Position numbers and translations under genes: made by a program
Shown: positions 17,538 through 27,090 of the stretch, piece by piece
Position numbering within the stretch: the stretch's first letter is position 1
Layout of the letters: the number at the start of each line of letters is the position of its first letter
Notes under the pieces: generated by a model
Told to the model about the DNA's origin: nothing
Databases searched by the model: none
The model's input: only the letters and a program-made list of their open reading frames with translations
Origin: Bradyrhizobium barranii subsp. apii
GTDB taxonomy: Bacteria; Pseudomonadota; Alphaproteobacteria; Rhizobiales; Xanthobacteraceae
Length of the DNA stretch: 64,000 bases
Reading direction: 5' to 3'
Assembly (NCBI RefSeq): GCF_011516635.5
Contig: NZ_CP096255.1
Span: 2,106,501 to 2,170,500 of the forward strand

Positions 17538-19166
17538 ATGCCGAAGATCATGTTGCACGATGAAGCTGCGCGGGCCGCGCTGGGCCGGGGCGTCGCCAAG
17601 CTCGCCAAGGCGGTACGCGGAACGCTGGGTCCGAGGGGCATGAACGCGATCATGGACCGACCGATCGGCACGCCGATCGTGTCGCGAGATGGCGTCAGCA
17701 TTGCCAGCGAAATCGAACTTGAATGCCCGTTTGAGAATATGGGCGCGCAGGTGTTGCGTGAGGTTTCAGCGCGAACCAATGAGGTGGCGGGGGACGGCAC
17801 CACCACGGCCACCGTGCTGGCCGATGTTCTTGTGCAGGAAGGCCTGAAATGTTTAGCGGCCGGCGCCAATCCGGTCGAGCTGGTTGAAGGGCTGGAGCTG
17901 GCGGTTAGTGAGACCATCACGGCGTTACGACGGTCGGCGAGACCGCTGCAGGGGTCTGCTGGCCTGCGGGCTGTTGCGAGCATTGCCGCCAACGACACAG
18001 CGCTTGGCGATATGGTCGGCGAGGCCTTCGAACGTGCCGGCAATCACGGAATCGTCGCGGTGGAATTTGGCAACACGGTCGAGACGACGCTGGAAATCGT
18101 TGAAGGCATGGCCTTCGATCGCGGCTATCTTTCACATCATATGGTCACCGATGTCGAGAAAATGCAGGTGGTTCTCGACAGTCCGTTCATCGTCATGACC
18201 GATCTCAAGATCCAGACCGGGGAGCAACTGGCTGGTGTGATCTCGCTCATCGAAAAGAGCGGGCGACCTTTGCTGATCATCGCCGAGGAAGTGGCGCCAT
18301 CTGTCATCATGCAATTGCTGGCGCGTCGGGAGAAATCCAATTTCAAGGTCGCCGCGATTCACCCGCCGGAGTTCGGCCATTGGCGCAAGGCGATGCTCGA
18401 GGATATCGCGATCGCGACCGGAGGGCGCGTTATCTCGGCCGATCTAGGCGGAAGGCTCGAGAAGGTGGAGCTGCACGACCTCGGGTCCGCGCGCCAAGTG
18501 CGCATTTCCGCCTCGAAGACCCTGATCACGGCGGGAGGTGGCGATCAGAAGACCATCGCGGCGCGACGCGAGCAGGTGTTGCGCCAATACGATGCCGCTC
18601 CCGAGAATATTGAGCGGGACAAGTTCCAGGAGCGCATCGCGAAACTGTCCGGCGGCACAGCGATGATTCTTGCCGGCGGCGCGACGCCGGTCGAGCAAAA
18701 ACGCCGGACCCAGTTGATCGAGGATGCGATCAACGCGACCCGCGCGGCGATCGAAGAAGGCATTGTGCCGGGCGGCGGAGTAGCCTTGCTCAGGATCGCT
18801 GCGAGGCTCGACGAATTGATCAACCGTCTGGACGGAGGCGCCAGGCAGGGCGCCGAGCTGCTGCAACGCGCGCTCAGCCGGCCGCTTTTCTACATTGCCG
18901 CCAATGCCGGTCTGAATGGAGAGGCGGAAGTTGCGCGAATTGCCAAGGCCACGAATGGCCACGGGCTCGACGTGCGCAATGGTTCGGCGGTCGATCTTGT
19001 CGAAGCTGGCATCATCGACCCGGTCAAGGTTTGCTACAGCGCGGTTCGCAATGCGGCATCGGTGGCCGGACTGATCCTGACGACTCAGACCTTGATCGCC
19101 AAGAAGCCGGATGACTACGATCCGACCGCCGGCCCGGCTCGAGGTGGTGGAGCTGAGCTGCTTTGA
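17538..19166 (+). CDS. Divergent GroEL-type chaperonin dedicated to the monooxygenase (MimG-like)
   Basis: 542-residue group I chaperonin. It keeps the nucleotide motif AGDGTTTATVLADVL near residue 84 and GIVPGGGVALL near 410. It departs from housekeeping GroEL: GTLGPRGMNAIMDRPIGTP replaces the usual KGRNVV stretch, the conserved PGFGDRRKAMLED becomes PEFGHWRKAMLED, and the Gly-Gly-Met tail is absent (it ends GGGAELL). No groES gene adjoins it. Mycobacterial MimG, a GroEL-like protein in the same genomic position, is known to be needed for folding of the oxygenase large subunit; the same job is inferred here. Confidence 0.93.
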   Translation: MPKIMLHDEAARAALGRGVAKLAKAVRGTLGPRGMNAIMDRPIGTPIVSRDGVSIASEIELECPFENMGAQVLREVSARTNEVAGDGTTTATVLADVLVQEGLKCLAAGANPVELVEGLELAVSETITALRRSARPLQGSAGLRAVASIAANDTALGDMVGEAFERAGNHGIVAVEFGNTVETTLEIVEGMAFDRGYLSHHMVTDVEKMQVVLDSPFIVMTDLKIQTGEQLAGVISLIEKSGRPLLIIAEEVAPSVIMQLLARREKSNFKVAAIHPPEFGHWRKAMLEDIAIATGGRVISADLGGRLEKVELHDLGSARQVRISASKTLITAGGGDQKTIAARREQVLRQYDAAPENIERDKFQERIAKLSGGTAMILAGGATPVEQKRRTQLIEDAINATRAAIEEGIVPGGGVALLRIAARLDELINRLDGGARQGAELLQRALSRPLFYIAANAGLNGEAEVARIAKATNGHGLDVRNGSAVDLVEAGIIDPVKVCYSAVRNAASVAGLILTTQTLIAKKPDDYDPTAGPARGGGAELL

Positions 19167-19217
19167 GCGGAGCCGATCATCGGTTCGAAGCGACCGGCGC
19201 TCTGTCCATAACTGGGC

Positions 19218-19238
19218 ATGCTGCGATACTCGCAGCAT
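19218..19238. terminator. Hairpin between convergent chaperonin and regulator 2 genes
   Basis: Perfect nine-base stem (ATGCTGCGA at 19218-19226, complement at 19230-19238) with a TAC loop, lying between two converging stops (19166 and 19262). There is no T tract. It is plausible as a bidirectional terminator or 3' stabiliser for the monooxygenase operon and the activator gene. Confidence 0.6.
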
Positions 19239-19261
19239 CGGCGCTTCGAGGCACTATGGCA

Positions 19262-21187
19262 TCACTCGGGCTTCTTCTGCCCCAGTGCGCGATAGATGGT
19301 GTTTCTTGAGACGCCGAGGCGTCGCGCGGTTTCGCTGACGTTTCCGGCGGTCTCGGCATACACCACAAGGATTCGCGCGCGGTGGATGTCGTGGAGCGAT
19401 CCGGACTCCGCTCCGGAGTGTTGAACGATGCTCTCCGCGCCGGCTTCGTTGATAGAGCCGTCCGCAGCGGCAAGGGTGAATCGCGCCAGGACGTTGCGGA
19501 GCTCGCGGACGTTGCCAGGCCAGGGACGTGCGGCGAGATGCGCAATGTCCGTCCGCGTGATCTCGCAATTCGGGTCGATCGCATTGAGCAGATGGCGAAC
19601 GATGGCATCAAAGTCGTTGCGATCCCGGAGCGGTGGCAGGTTGACCTCGAGCGTATTGAGACGGTAGAGCAGGTCGGATCGGAACCGGGCTTCGGCGATC
19701 GCCTTGTCCAACCTGGCGTTGGTGGCGGAGATGAGAAAGACATCGACCTTCGATCTGACGCCGCCGACGGGGCGCACGGTCCAGTCGTCGAGCAGGCGCA
19801 GAAGCACCGCCTGCAGCGCGACGGGCATGTCGCCGATCTCGTCAAGGAACAGCGTGCCGCCGTCGGCCTCCTTGACCAGTCCAATCGCGCCGCCGCGCCG
19901 CGCCCCGGTGAATGCTCCCGCGGCATAGCCAAACAGCTCGCTCTCGATCAGACTTTCCGGCAGGGCGGCGCAATTCACTGGAACGAACGCGCCGGTCCGC
20001 CCACTCGCCATATGGGCGTGACGGGCAAGCTGTTCCTTGCCGGTTCCGGTCTCGCCTCGGATGAGGATGGGCATCTTGCGTGCTGCCGCGGTCTCGACTT
20101 GACGGACGATCGCTCGGACCGCAGGGTCGTCCGCAACGAAGCCGGCGGCCATGCTCTGAAGAGACCGTGGTTCCGGCTTTGAATCCTTTCGGGCAGATGA
20201 TGAGCTCGCGGTCTCGCGACCGTCAGATTCGGATCTCGATTTCTGGACGTCGCGATGCGTGATCAACTGGCGTCGTCGCGCATGCAGCACCACGATGGCG
20301 CCGATGCCGGAGCGTTCGTTCTCGACGAAGTTGAAGCTCGCGTTGGGAAGCAGCTCTTTCAACCTGCTCGGCCACTCATCGAAGGGAACCGTCTTCAAAA
20401 AGCGGGTTGGCGCGTCGTTGTGAATGCCGTGGCGATCATGCTGGAGTGCGTTCAGAGCACGCTCGGTGGCGTGGAGGATCATGCCACGACGATCGAGCAC
20501 GATGCATTCATCGTTCGCCCATTGCGATCTCCTGCCGAGAAAGCGGCACAGCAACTCCTCATGTTCCTGTCGGACTGATTGGGCCAGAACGCTTTCCACG
20601 TGATGGCCGACCGCGACGGCCAAAGCCAAGCTCTGCGGATTGAAGGTGCTTGCAGGACCCGAGATGTCGACCACGCCAAGCAGTTCGCCATCGGTCGGGT
20701 CATGAACCGGGACGGCAGCGCAAGTCCACCGCTGCACCTCCGAGCAGAAATGCTCTGTACCGTGAATTTGGACAGGTTTCGATTCCGCTATCGCGGCGCC
20801 AATCGCGTTGGTGCCGATGTCGGCCTCGCTCCAGCGTCCTCCGTGTTCGAGATGGACTGCGCGGCCGGCGTCGATGACCCTGTCGTCGCCCTGCGTATCG
20901 ATGATCAGCCCACTCGGATCGGTGAGGATCATGATTGAGTTTGCATCGCGCAGAAATGTTTTTGAGTTCTCGAGAGCGCAGCGGGCGGCATGACGGAGCG
21001 ACGCGTATTTGGAGCGATGACGAAACAACTCGGCGTCCGCGACGAGCGGCGCTCGCGCACGGTCGACGGTGACGTGATGGTTCCTGGATCGCTGCCACGA
21101 CGCCGCGACCGATGATCTCAAGTCGGATGACAACGCTCCGCGCTCGACGAACTTCTCCCACGCCGCCAGCACTTCTCGTTGGTCCAT
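19262..21187 (-). CDS. Sigma-54-dependent transcriptional activator (AcoR/MimR type), regulator 2
   Basis: Second enhancer-binding protein bordering the monooxygenase operon, converging on it. From the ATG at 21187 (GGAGGAG five bases upstream) it has 641 residues: a GAF-like sensor with ADIGTNAIGAAIAESKPVQI near residue 145, a central linker, an AAA+ domain with GETGTGKEQL near 370, GAFTGA, FLDEIGD, and a Fis-type helix-turn-helix ending ARRLGVSRNTIYRAL. AAA+ and DNA-binding parts are very close to regulator 1, whereas the first 350 residues diverge. Both may read different effectors through the same operator. Confidence 0.92.
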   Translation of the reverse strand: MDQREVLAAWEKFVERGALSSDLRSSVAASWQRSRNHHVTVDRARAPLVADAELFRHRSKYASLRHAARCALENSKTFLRDANSIMILTDPSGLIIDTQGDDRVIDAGRAVHLEHGGRWSEADIGTNAIGAAIAESKPVQIHGTEHFCSEVQRWTCAAVPVHDPTDGELLGVVDISGPASTFNPQSLALAVAVGHHVESVLAQSVRQEHEELLCRFLGRRSQWANDECIVLDRRGMILHATERALNALQHDRHGIHNDAPTRFLKTVPFDEWPSRLKELLPNASFNFVENERSGIGAIVVLHARRRQLITHRDVQKSRSESDGRETASSSSARKDSKPEPRSLQSMAAGFVADDPAVRAIVRQVETAAARKMPILIRGETGTGKEQLARHAHMASGRTGAFVPVNCAALPESLIESELFGYAAGAFTGARRGGAIGLVKEADGGTLFLDEIGDMPVALQAVLLRLLDDWTVRPVGGVRSKVDVFLISATNARLDKAIAEARFRSDLLYRLNTLEVNLPPLRDRNDFDAIVRHLLNAIDPNCEITRTDIAHLAARPWPGNVRELRNVLARFTLAAADGSINEAGAESIVQHSGAESGSLHDIHRARILVVYAETAGNVSETARRLGVSRNTIYRALGQKKPE

Positions 21188-21618
21188 CCCGGCTCCTCCG
21201 ACGTGAAAGGTGCTGGACCGCTCATGACGGACCCTGCGATCATTCACCTGAATGCGGGGGAGTGCCTGGCGCAACTGCCGGTTCGCTCACGTAAAGTCCG
21301 ACGGTAAGACCCTTCCAGGCCGCCGTGACGGCCGTCTGAATCGGATTCCATATCCGTCGCACCCGCCGTGAAGACGACCGCGCCTTCCGATCAAGCAACC
21401 CCTTCAGCGTTCCACGTCCCGAACGTCCCGGGCCTTTCTCTCAAGCCCGTTGACCAGATCAGCCTATACATTTTGAATGGTTCTAGCAAAGGTAGCGATC
21501 GAAGTTCCGCTGGGCCGCGGCTCGATCTATTCGAAAATCCGGGCTAGGCGCGCAGTAGTGCGGCGCAGCATCAGGGAATTGGGCGGCGCGGGCTAGTATC
21601 TTCGGCCATCCCGCAGCT
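21188..21618. other. Gene-free stretch upstream of regulator 2
   Basis: About 430 bases between the regulator 2 start and the DoxX fragment. I see no convincing reading frame. A minus-strand AGGCAC, five bases, CGCAT near 21250-21267 has the GG/GC spacing of a sigma-54 promoter but a poor -12 box; I would not call it. Confidence 0.4.
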
Positions 21619-21765
21619 ATGGACATCGGGGTGATTCACTTCCTGAAGAACGTGATGATGGCGGGCGGACTGCTCCAGATCGCGGCTTTCGGTGCGGGCG
21701 CTCTCAGCATCGACAACCGCGGGAAGAATACGGCGCCCTGCACCGAAGCCGCCGTCACCAGCTAG
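21619..21765 (+). pseudogene. DoxX-family C-terminal fragment
   Basis: A 48-codon frame starting at an internal ATG reads FLKNVMMAGGLLQIAAFGAG, then ALSIDN, which is the last membrane helix and tail of DoxX/YphA-type proteins (usually 130-160 residues). No upstream DoxX sequence in the same frame is evident, so it looks like a leftover of a deleted gene. Confidence 0.6.
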
Positions 21766-21797
21766 GTTGAATTCGAATTCCGCAAGGCTGTGAAAAA

Positions 21798-21824
21798 CCC
21801 CAGTGGTCTCAATGACTGCTGGGG
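21798..21824. terminator. Terminator-like hairpin
   Basis: CCCCAG (21798-21803) pairs with CTGGGG (21819-21824), with an inner GTC/GAC pair. It is preceded by five A and followed by CTTCATTTT, so it can act on both strands. It sits between the DoxX remnant and the stop of the leftward HlyD gene at 21881. Confidence 0.65.
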
Positions 21825-21880
21825 CTTCATTTTGCAGACGGTCGGAACAGCTTGGTTCCGCGAGCTCAAATCACCGGGGT

Positions 21881-22864
21881 TTAGGGGCCGATCCAGACGG
21901 TCATGCCCGGCTCAAGGCCTGCTAACTCTCCCTTGTCTCCCTTGGGGTCGAGGCGCAGGCGAAGCGTGTTGCGGTCATGATCGCCAATCACCCGCTCGGC
22001 CTGCCAGGTGGCAAACACGCCGAGCGGTCGAAGTTCAGTGATGACCGCCTTCGTCGCGACATCGGCGCCGTTCCGCATCACATTCGCTGTTTCTCCCATC
22101 GAGAGACGATCGAGATGATCCTCGCGCACGTTGAACGAGAGCCATTGCCTGCCCGCCGCCTCGACCATCAGGATCGGTTGGCCCGCGCGAACATTTTCGC
22201 CGACCTCGGCGGCGATGACGCTGACCACGCCGTCGGCCGGCGCGCGCAACACCATCTTGTCGAGGCGGCGCTCGAGCACGGTGACCGCGGAGGCCGCAGC
22301 CTGCACCTGCGCGTCGGCGATCGCGCGCTCTTCCCGGGTCGGTCCCGCCACGGCCGCATCGTAATTGGCCTGGGCCTCCGCCACGCCGGCACGCGCGCTT
22401 GCAACGTCATTCTCGGCCTGGTCGAGCGACTGTTGGGATTCGAAGCTCTGGCGCGCCAGCGTGCTGGTCCGGGTGAGCTGAGCCTGCACGTAGTCGAGGC
22501 GGGCGCCGGCCTTGGCGATGGCGGCTTTCAGCGAATCGACCTGTTCGCGGCGCACGCCGGCATAGACATTGTTGCGGCTTGCGACGGCGGACGCGAGCGC
22601 GGCACGCGCCTGGTCCGCCTGCGCCGTCAACTCCACCGCCGAGAGCCGCGCCACGACGTCGCCGGCCTTCACAGAGGCCCCCTTCTCGACCGCGATCGAG
22701 ACCAACTGGCCGTTGACCTCCGGCTCGACCCTGATCTCGGTCGCGCGCACGACGCCGACGATGGCTGCCGGCGGTGCCGAGTGGCGCATGACATAGAGCA
22801 GCGCGCCCGCCGCGACCAGCGCGAGCGGAATCGCGACGAAGGCGGCAGGTCTAAGGTTGGACAT
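21881..22864 (-). CDS. HlyD/EmrA-family periplasmic adaptor (second adaptor of exporter operon)
   Basis: 327-residue membrane-fusion protein. One N-terminal membrane segment (about residues 7-26) is followed by VNGQLVSIAVEKGASVKAGD, the first half of the lipoyl-like domain, a long coiled coil (about residues 75-190) and LRAPADGVVSVIAAEVGENV, the second lipoyl half. The start at 22864 has AGGAGGAG upstream and overlaps the end of the permease gene by 14 bases. It is the third gene of a leftward operon (adaptor, double permease, adaptor) in which no ATPase gene is present. Because the middle gene is interrupted by insertions, expression of this one may be reduced. Confidence 0.9.
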   Translation of the reverse strand: MSNLRPAAFVAIPLALVAAGALLYVMRHSAPPAAIVGVVRATEIRVEPEVNGQLVSIAVEKGASVKAGDVVARLSAVELTAQADQARAALASAVASRNNVYAGVRREQVDSLKAAIAKAGARLDYVQAQLTRTSTLARQSFESQQSLDQAENDVASARAGVAEAQANYDAAVAGPTREERAIADAQVQAAASAVTVLERRLDKMVLRAPADGVVSVIAAEVGENVRAGQPILMVEAAGRQWLSFNVREDHLDRLSMGETANVMRNGADVATKAVITELRPLGVFATWQAERVIGDHDRNTLRLRLDPKGDKGELAGLEPGMTVWIGP

Positions 22865-24564
22865 GTCCCTGTCTCCTCCTGACGGCAAATGCCGAGATCA
22901 CCGCGAGCGCGAAGTAGCCGAGCGCCAGGCACCACAATGCGAGCCAGTCATGCGCAACCTCCCAGATGCCGGCGCCGAGCTGGTTGACGCGCACGAGGCC
23001 GTCGATCGCGGAGTCGGCCGGGAACAACCGGCCGAACGCAAGGGCCACGTCCGGAATTGCTTCGCGCGGCCACGCGAAGCCGGCCATGAAGAACTGCGGC
23101 AGGCTCGTCGCCAGCAACAGGATGGTTGCGTTCTCCGGCCGCGTGAACCAGGCCCCGATAGCCTGACCCATGAAGCTCGTTGCCAGCAGAAAGACACTCG
23201 CGAGCGCGAGGATCTGCGGAAGATGGCCGAGCGTCGAAAAACCGTAGATGCGGGGCAGCACGACGACGTAGAGCGCGAGCGCAGGAAGGTAGACGGTCAG
23301 ATGCGCGATGCCGCGGCCGAGCACGCCGGCAAAGGCCGCGCCGCCGCTCGCCAGCGCGGTGCCGGTTAGCATAGCTGCGCCGATCAGCAGGGTCTGCTGC
23401 AGGATCAGGATGAACGCCGCCGGAACGACGTAGCTCGCATAGCCGCCCACCGGGTTGAAGATCGGCTGCAGCAACACGTCGGCCGTGCTCGACGTCGCGA
23501 GCTTCGCCTTGACGAGGCTGCCATCCGAGCGCGCGCCGCGCGAAACCAGCTCGGACGTCAAGGTTCCGATGGCGGTGGCGACCCCGCTGGCGCTCGATCT
23601 GAAGATGAACAGATAGGTTGCGTCCGCATAGACGGGGATGTGGGCGGTGATGCCCTTGAGCACGTCGCGTTCGGTGTCGGGCGGAATCTCGACGGCGGCA
23701 AAGGCCTGCCCGCGATCGATCGCGCTGCGCGCCTCGGCGAGCGTTCGGGCGCGAACCGTCACGCTCAATGCGCCGCTCGCATCCAGCGTCTCGACGATCT
23801 GCCGGCTGAGATCGCTGAGATCGTTGTCGACGACCGCAATCGGGAGCTTGCGAAGGATCTGGTTCAGATAGGGCTGCGGATAGTAGATGCCGTAGACCAG
23901 GGGAGCGAGAAACAGCAGAGCGAAGGCGCCCCGCGTTCCCAGCACGCGCCGCCACTCCGCCACGAAGGCGCCGCCGACGCCGCGCGGTGTGGAGATGGCC
24001 TCGGATGGCTCGACAGGCCGCGCTGTTGCAAACCATCCCTTGCGGGTGACGTTCGCCATGCGCATCCACGCCAGGCCGGCAAAGAGCAACGCCAGGCCCG
24101 CAAGCGCCGCGAAGGGAATAGCGGAATCCGCGACCGGCAATCCCCGCGCGGCTTGTCCCAGCAGGACGGCCATGTACCAGCGAAGCGGCAGGATCGCGCT
24201 CCATGTCTGCGCAAAGGCATTCATGCCGATGGTGGGAAAGCCGACGCCGGCATAGCCGAATGCGGGCGAGGCAATGAGGCCCGCAAGCCCGAGTCCGGTG
24301 GCGAGATCGCCGACCAGAAGCTGGAGCAGGGCGCCGAGCGACAGATAGGCGATGATCAACAGCGACGCAGCAGCGATCATCAACGGCAAGTCGCCCTTGA
24401 AGGGAATCTCCAGCACGCCCTCTAGAGCATTTTCCGACCGGAAAGAATCGGGTGGGGATTGAACGAAGCCGCTGCCGCGGCGTAGGGGGCAAGGTGGCAT
24501 AGATCGCCTCCTGGCTGAGAGGATGTGGGTGTTGGAGCCCACCCCCTCAGACAGGAGTATCGAG

Positions 24565-25425
24565 ATGGCCGATTTGAGCCCTCTTCGCCGCCGCATGATC
24601 GAAGACATGACCGTCCGCAATCTGTCGCCGGCGACGCAAAGATCCTACATCAGCGCGGTTTCGAAGTTCAGCCGCTATTTTGGCCGATCGCCTGACCGGT
24701 TAGAGCTGGAAGACGTCCGCGCCTTCCAGGTGCATTTGGTCTCGACCGGCATCTCATGGCCGGCGCTGAACCAGATCGTCTGTGCGCTACGGTTTTTCTA
24801 CGGCGTCACGCTCGGCGAGGCGCTCATCCCAGAGCGCATTCCCTATGCGCGAGAACCGCGCAAGCTGCCGGTCGTTCTCAGCGCCGACGAAGTGGTTCAG
24901 TTTCTTGAAGCGGTATCGAGCCTGAAGAGCCGCGCCGCGCTCACCACCGCCTATGCGGCCGGGCTCAGGGCCTCGGAGGTTGCGGGACTGCGGATCGAAG
25001 ACATCGACAGCGCCCGCGGCGTCATCCAGGTGCGCCACGGCAAGGGCGCGAAGGATCGCAACGTGATGCTGTCGCCCCAGCTGCTGGGCATCCTGCGCAC
25101 CTACTGGCGGCTCGCCCGGCCGCGGCTTTATCTGTTCCCTGGTCGTGACGAAGATCATCCGATCGATCAGACCGTGCTGCATGCCGCCTGCCGGTCGGCG
25201 GTGAAGGCTGCGGGCCTGACCAAGCGCGTCACGCTGCACACGCTGCGCCACAGCTTCGCGACACATCTTCTCGAGAACGGAACCGATATCCGGATCATCC
25301 AGGTCTTGCTCGGGCACAATAATTTGTCGTCGACAGCGCGCTACACGCAGGTCGCCACCGATACGATCCGAGCGACGCAGAGCCCGCTCGATCGCCTGTC
25401 GCTGGAGGTGACGCCACCTGGATGA
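24565..25425 (+). CDS. Tyrosine recombinase of the IS91-type element
   Basis: 286-residue phage-type integrase. The SAM-like N-terminal domain (RNLSPATQRSYISAVSKFSR near residue 18) is followed by a catalytic domain with the active-site arginine in AAGLRASEVAGLRIED near residue 140, HTLRHSFATHLLE (His and Arg) near 230, the histidine in LLGHNNLSSTARY and the nucleophilic tyrosine in ARYTQVA. The set is complete, so it is probably active. The start at 24565 has CAGGAG upstream. The stop overlaps the transposase start by four bases. Confidence 0.93.
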   Translation: MADLSPLRRRMIEDMTVRNLSPATQRSYISAVSKFSRYFGRSPDRLELEDVRAFQVHLVSTGISWPALNQIVCALRFFYGVTLGEALIPERIPYAREPRKLPVVLSADEVVQFLEAVSSLKSRAALTTAYAAGLRASEVAGLRIEDIDSARGVIQVRHGKGAKDRNVMLSPQLLGILRTYWRLARPRLYLFPGRDEDHPIDQTVLHAACRSAVKAAGLTKRVTLHTLRHSFATHLLENGTDIRIIQVLLGHNNLSSTARYTQVATDTIRATQSPLDRLSLEVTPPG

Positions 25426-26672
25426 CCCGCAGCGGGATGCGGGTCATGACCCGCTCCGACATCCGCTCCAACAGGCCCGCCATCGAGATTGCCGATATTC
25501 TGCGCCGGCATGGCGACGCCTATCGCCGTGTACATGCCGGTCATCTGGGGCGGGTCGAGCGGCGCGTGATGAGCGCGATCGTTGCGTGCCGGACCGAGGC
25601 GCTCGGCGGCCACATGCAGGCTTGCGACGACTGCGGCACGACACGCGTTGCCTATAATTCCTGCCGCAATCGGCACTGTCCGAAGTGTCAGGGGAGAGCC
25701 CGAGCCGCGTGGCTCGCCGCGCGTCAAGCCGACCTGCTTCCGGTTCCCTATTTCCACGTCGTCTTTACACTTCCCGCACCGATCGCCGCGATCGCTTTCC
25801 AGAACAAGGCCGTCGTCTATGCCATCCTGTTCAAGGCTGCCGCCGAGGCGATGACGACGCTCGCCGCCAATCCACGCCGGCTCGGCGGTGCGATCGGCGG
25901 CGTCGCCGTCCTCCACACCTGGGGACAGACGCTGATGCATCATCCCCACGTCCATTGCGTCGTTCCGGGTGGCGGCCTCTCGCCCGATGGCGCGCGCTGG
26001 ACCGCTTGCCGACCGAACTTCTTCCTGGCCGTCAAACCGTTGTCCAGACTATTTCGCACACTTTTTCTCAAACGTCTGTCGGCAGCCTTCAACTCCGGTG
26101 CCTTGCGTTTCTTCGGCGATCTCGGAGCTCTGGCCGAGCCGGCTGCCTTTGCGGCCCACCTCGACGCCATGCGACGCATCAACTGGGTTGTTTACGCCAA
26201 GCGGCCCTTCGGCGGACCCGCACAGGTCCTGGCCTATCTCGGCCGCTACACCCATCGCGTCGCGATCGCCAACAGCCGGCTCGTCGCACTCGACGACGAT
26301 CATGTCGCCTTCTCATGGAAGGACTATCGCCAAAACAGCGCGACAAAGATCATGAATCTCAAGCCCGATGAGTTCATTCGCCGTTTCCTGCTTCATACGC
26401 CGCCTGACGGCTTCCACCGCATCCGCCACTTCGGCTTCATGGCCAACCGCCATCGCGCTGCCAAGCTCGCCCTTTGCCGCGAACTTCTCGATCATGAGCG
26501 AACAGCCCCAAACGATGGCCAGCCGTCGCCTGTGGATTCGGAGGCTCAAACCTGGGCCGAGGTTCCTGCCTGTCCCGATTGTGGTGGCGTCATGCGCATC
26601 ATTGAGCGCTTTCGACATAGCTTCAGACGCCCCAGCCCTCGAACATCACCGTTCCGATGCGACACATCGTGA
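25422..26672 (+). CDS. IS91-family transposase (HUH type)
   Basis: 416-residue rolling-circle-type transposase. An N-terminal zinc-finger module contains CDDCGTTRVAYNSCRNRHC and CPKC near residue 70. The metal-binding HUH motif is HHPHVHCVV near 172, and the catalytic tyrosine is in YLGRYTHRVAIA near 270. A second cysteine pair (CPDCGG) lies near 385. It overlaps the recombinase gene by ATGA. The full motif set suggests an intact enzyme. The first dozen residues repeat an MTRS pattern, so the exact start could be a few codons later. Confidence 0.93.
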   Translation: MTRSGMRVMTRSDIRSNRPAIEIADILRRHGDAYRRVHAGHLGRVERRVMSAIVACRTEALGGHMQACDDCGTTRVAYNSCRNRHCPKCQGRARAAWLAARQADLLPVPYFHVVFTLPAPIAAIAFQNKAVVYAILFKAAAEAMTTLAANPRRLGGAIGGVAVLHTWGQTLMHHPHVHCVVPGGGLSPDGARWTACRPNFFLAVKPLSRLFRTLFLKRLSAAFNSGALRFFGDLGALAEPAAFAAHLDAMRRINWVVYAKRPFGGPAQVLAYLGRYTHRVAIANSRLVALDDDHVAFSWKDYRQNSATKIMNLKPDEFIRRFLLHTPPDGFHRIRHFGFMANRHRAAKLALCRELLDHERTAPNDGQPSPVDSEAQTWAEVPACPDCGGVMRIIERFRHSFRRPSPRTSPFRCDTS

Positions 26673-27030
26673 GCCAAGTCATGTCGTGCACGACGATCAT
26701 CATTCGTCATTTCGCTCCCAGCGTCTCGATCATCGCGGACGATGTCGAATCCGTGCTGTCACACTGCGCGACAACAACCGTCCGATGCAGCAAAAGGCCT
26801 ATCGCGATCTCAGGCGAAGCGCGTCTGATCTCAACTCTTCCAGGATGCGCACTCCTGTGTCTCTGCCTCACGCGCCGAGCCAGCAGATCGGGCATGGCGA
26901 TCTCGAACAATCCCCATAGCTGCAAAACCGCGAATAGCCTCCCGCGCCTTCGTTCAATCCGGCTTCAATGAGGTCGCGTCATAAGCGCCTGCCGCGCCCT
27001 CGCGTGAGCGCGACCTCACAGAACCCTCCA
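26673..27030 (+). other. Non-coding right end of the IS91-type element with inverted repeat
   Basis: About 360 bases between the transposase stop and the IS630 junction with no convincing gene. GAGGTCGCG (26970-26978) and its complement (27009-27017) form a nine-base stem about 14 bases before the junction, the kind of hairpin found at IS91-group termini. Its action as an origin or terminus of rolling-circle transfer is inferred. Confidence 0.55.
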
Positions 27031-27090
27031 GATTCCCAAAACGGCGCGAGTCAGATTCAAGCTGCATGCTGGCGAGGGAGGCCAGCATGT

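Larger units (their letters stand above)
24461..27030 (+). mobile_element. IS91-type element with tyrosine recombinase, inserted in IS630 copy 1
   Basis: About 2.57 kb carrying a tyrosine recombinase and an overlapping IS91 transposase, placed in the left end of the IS630. The tetranucleotide GATT is found on both sides (24457-24460 and 27031-27034) and once in the intact IS630 copy (50318-50321 reads G then ATT), so either a four-base duplication or junction ambiguity is present. The left end begins GAAC, and the right end contains a nine-base inverted repeat. IS91-group elements with an extra recombinase gene (for example ISTha3-like) are known. Confidence 0.85.

Noticed and set aside
21241..21270. 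Second sigma-54-like promoter upstream of regulator 2
   Set aside because: GG/GC spacing is right but the -12 half is CCGC, not TTGC; too weak to call.
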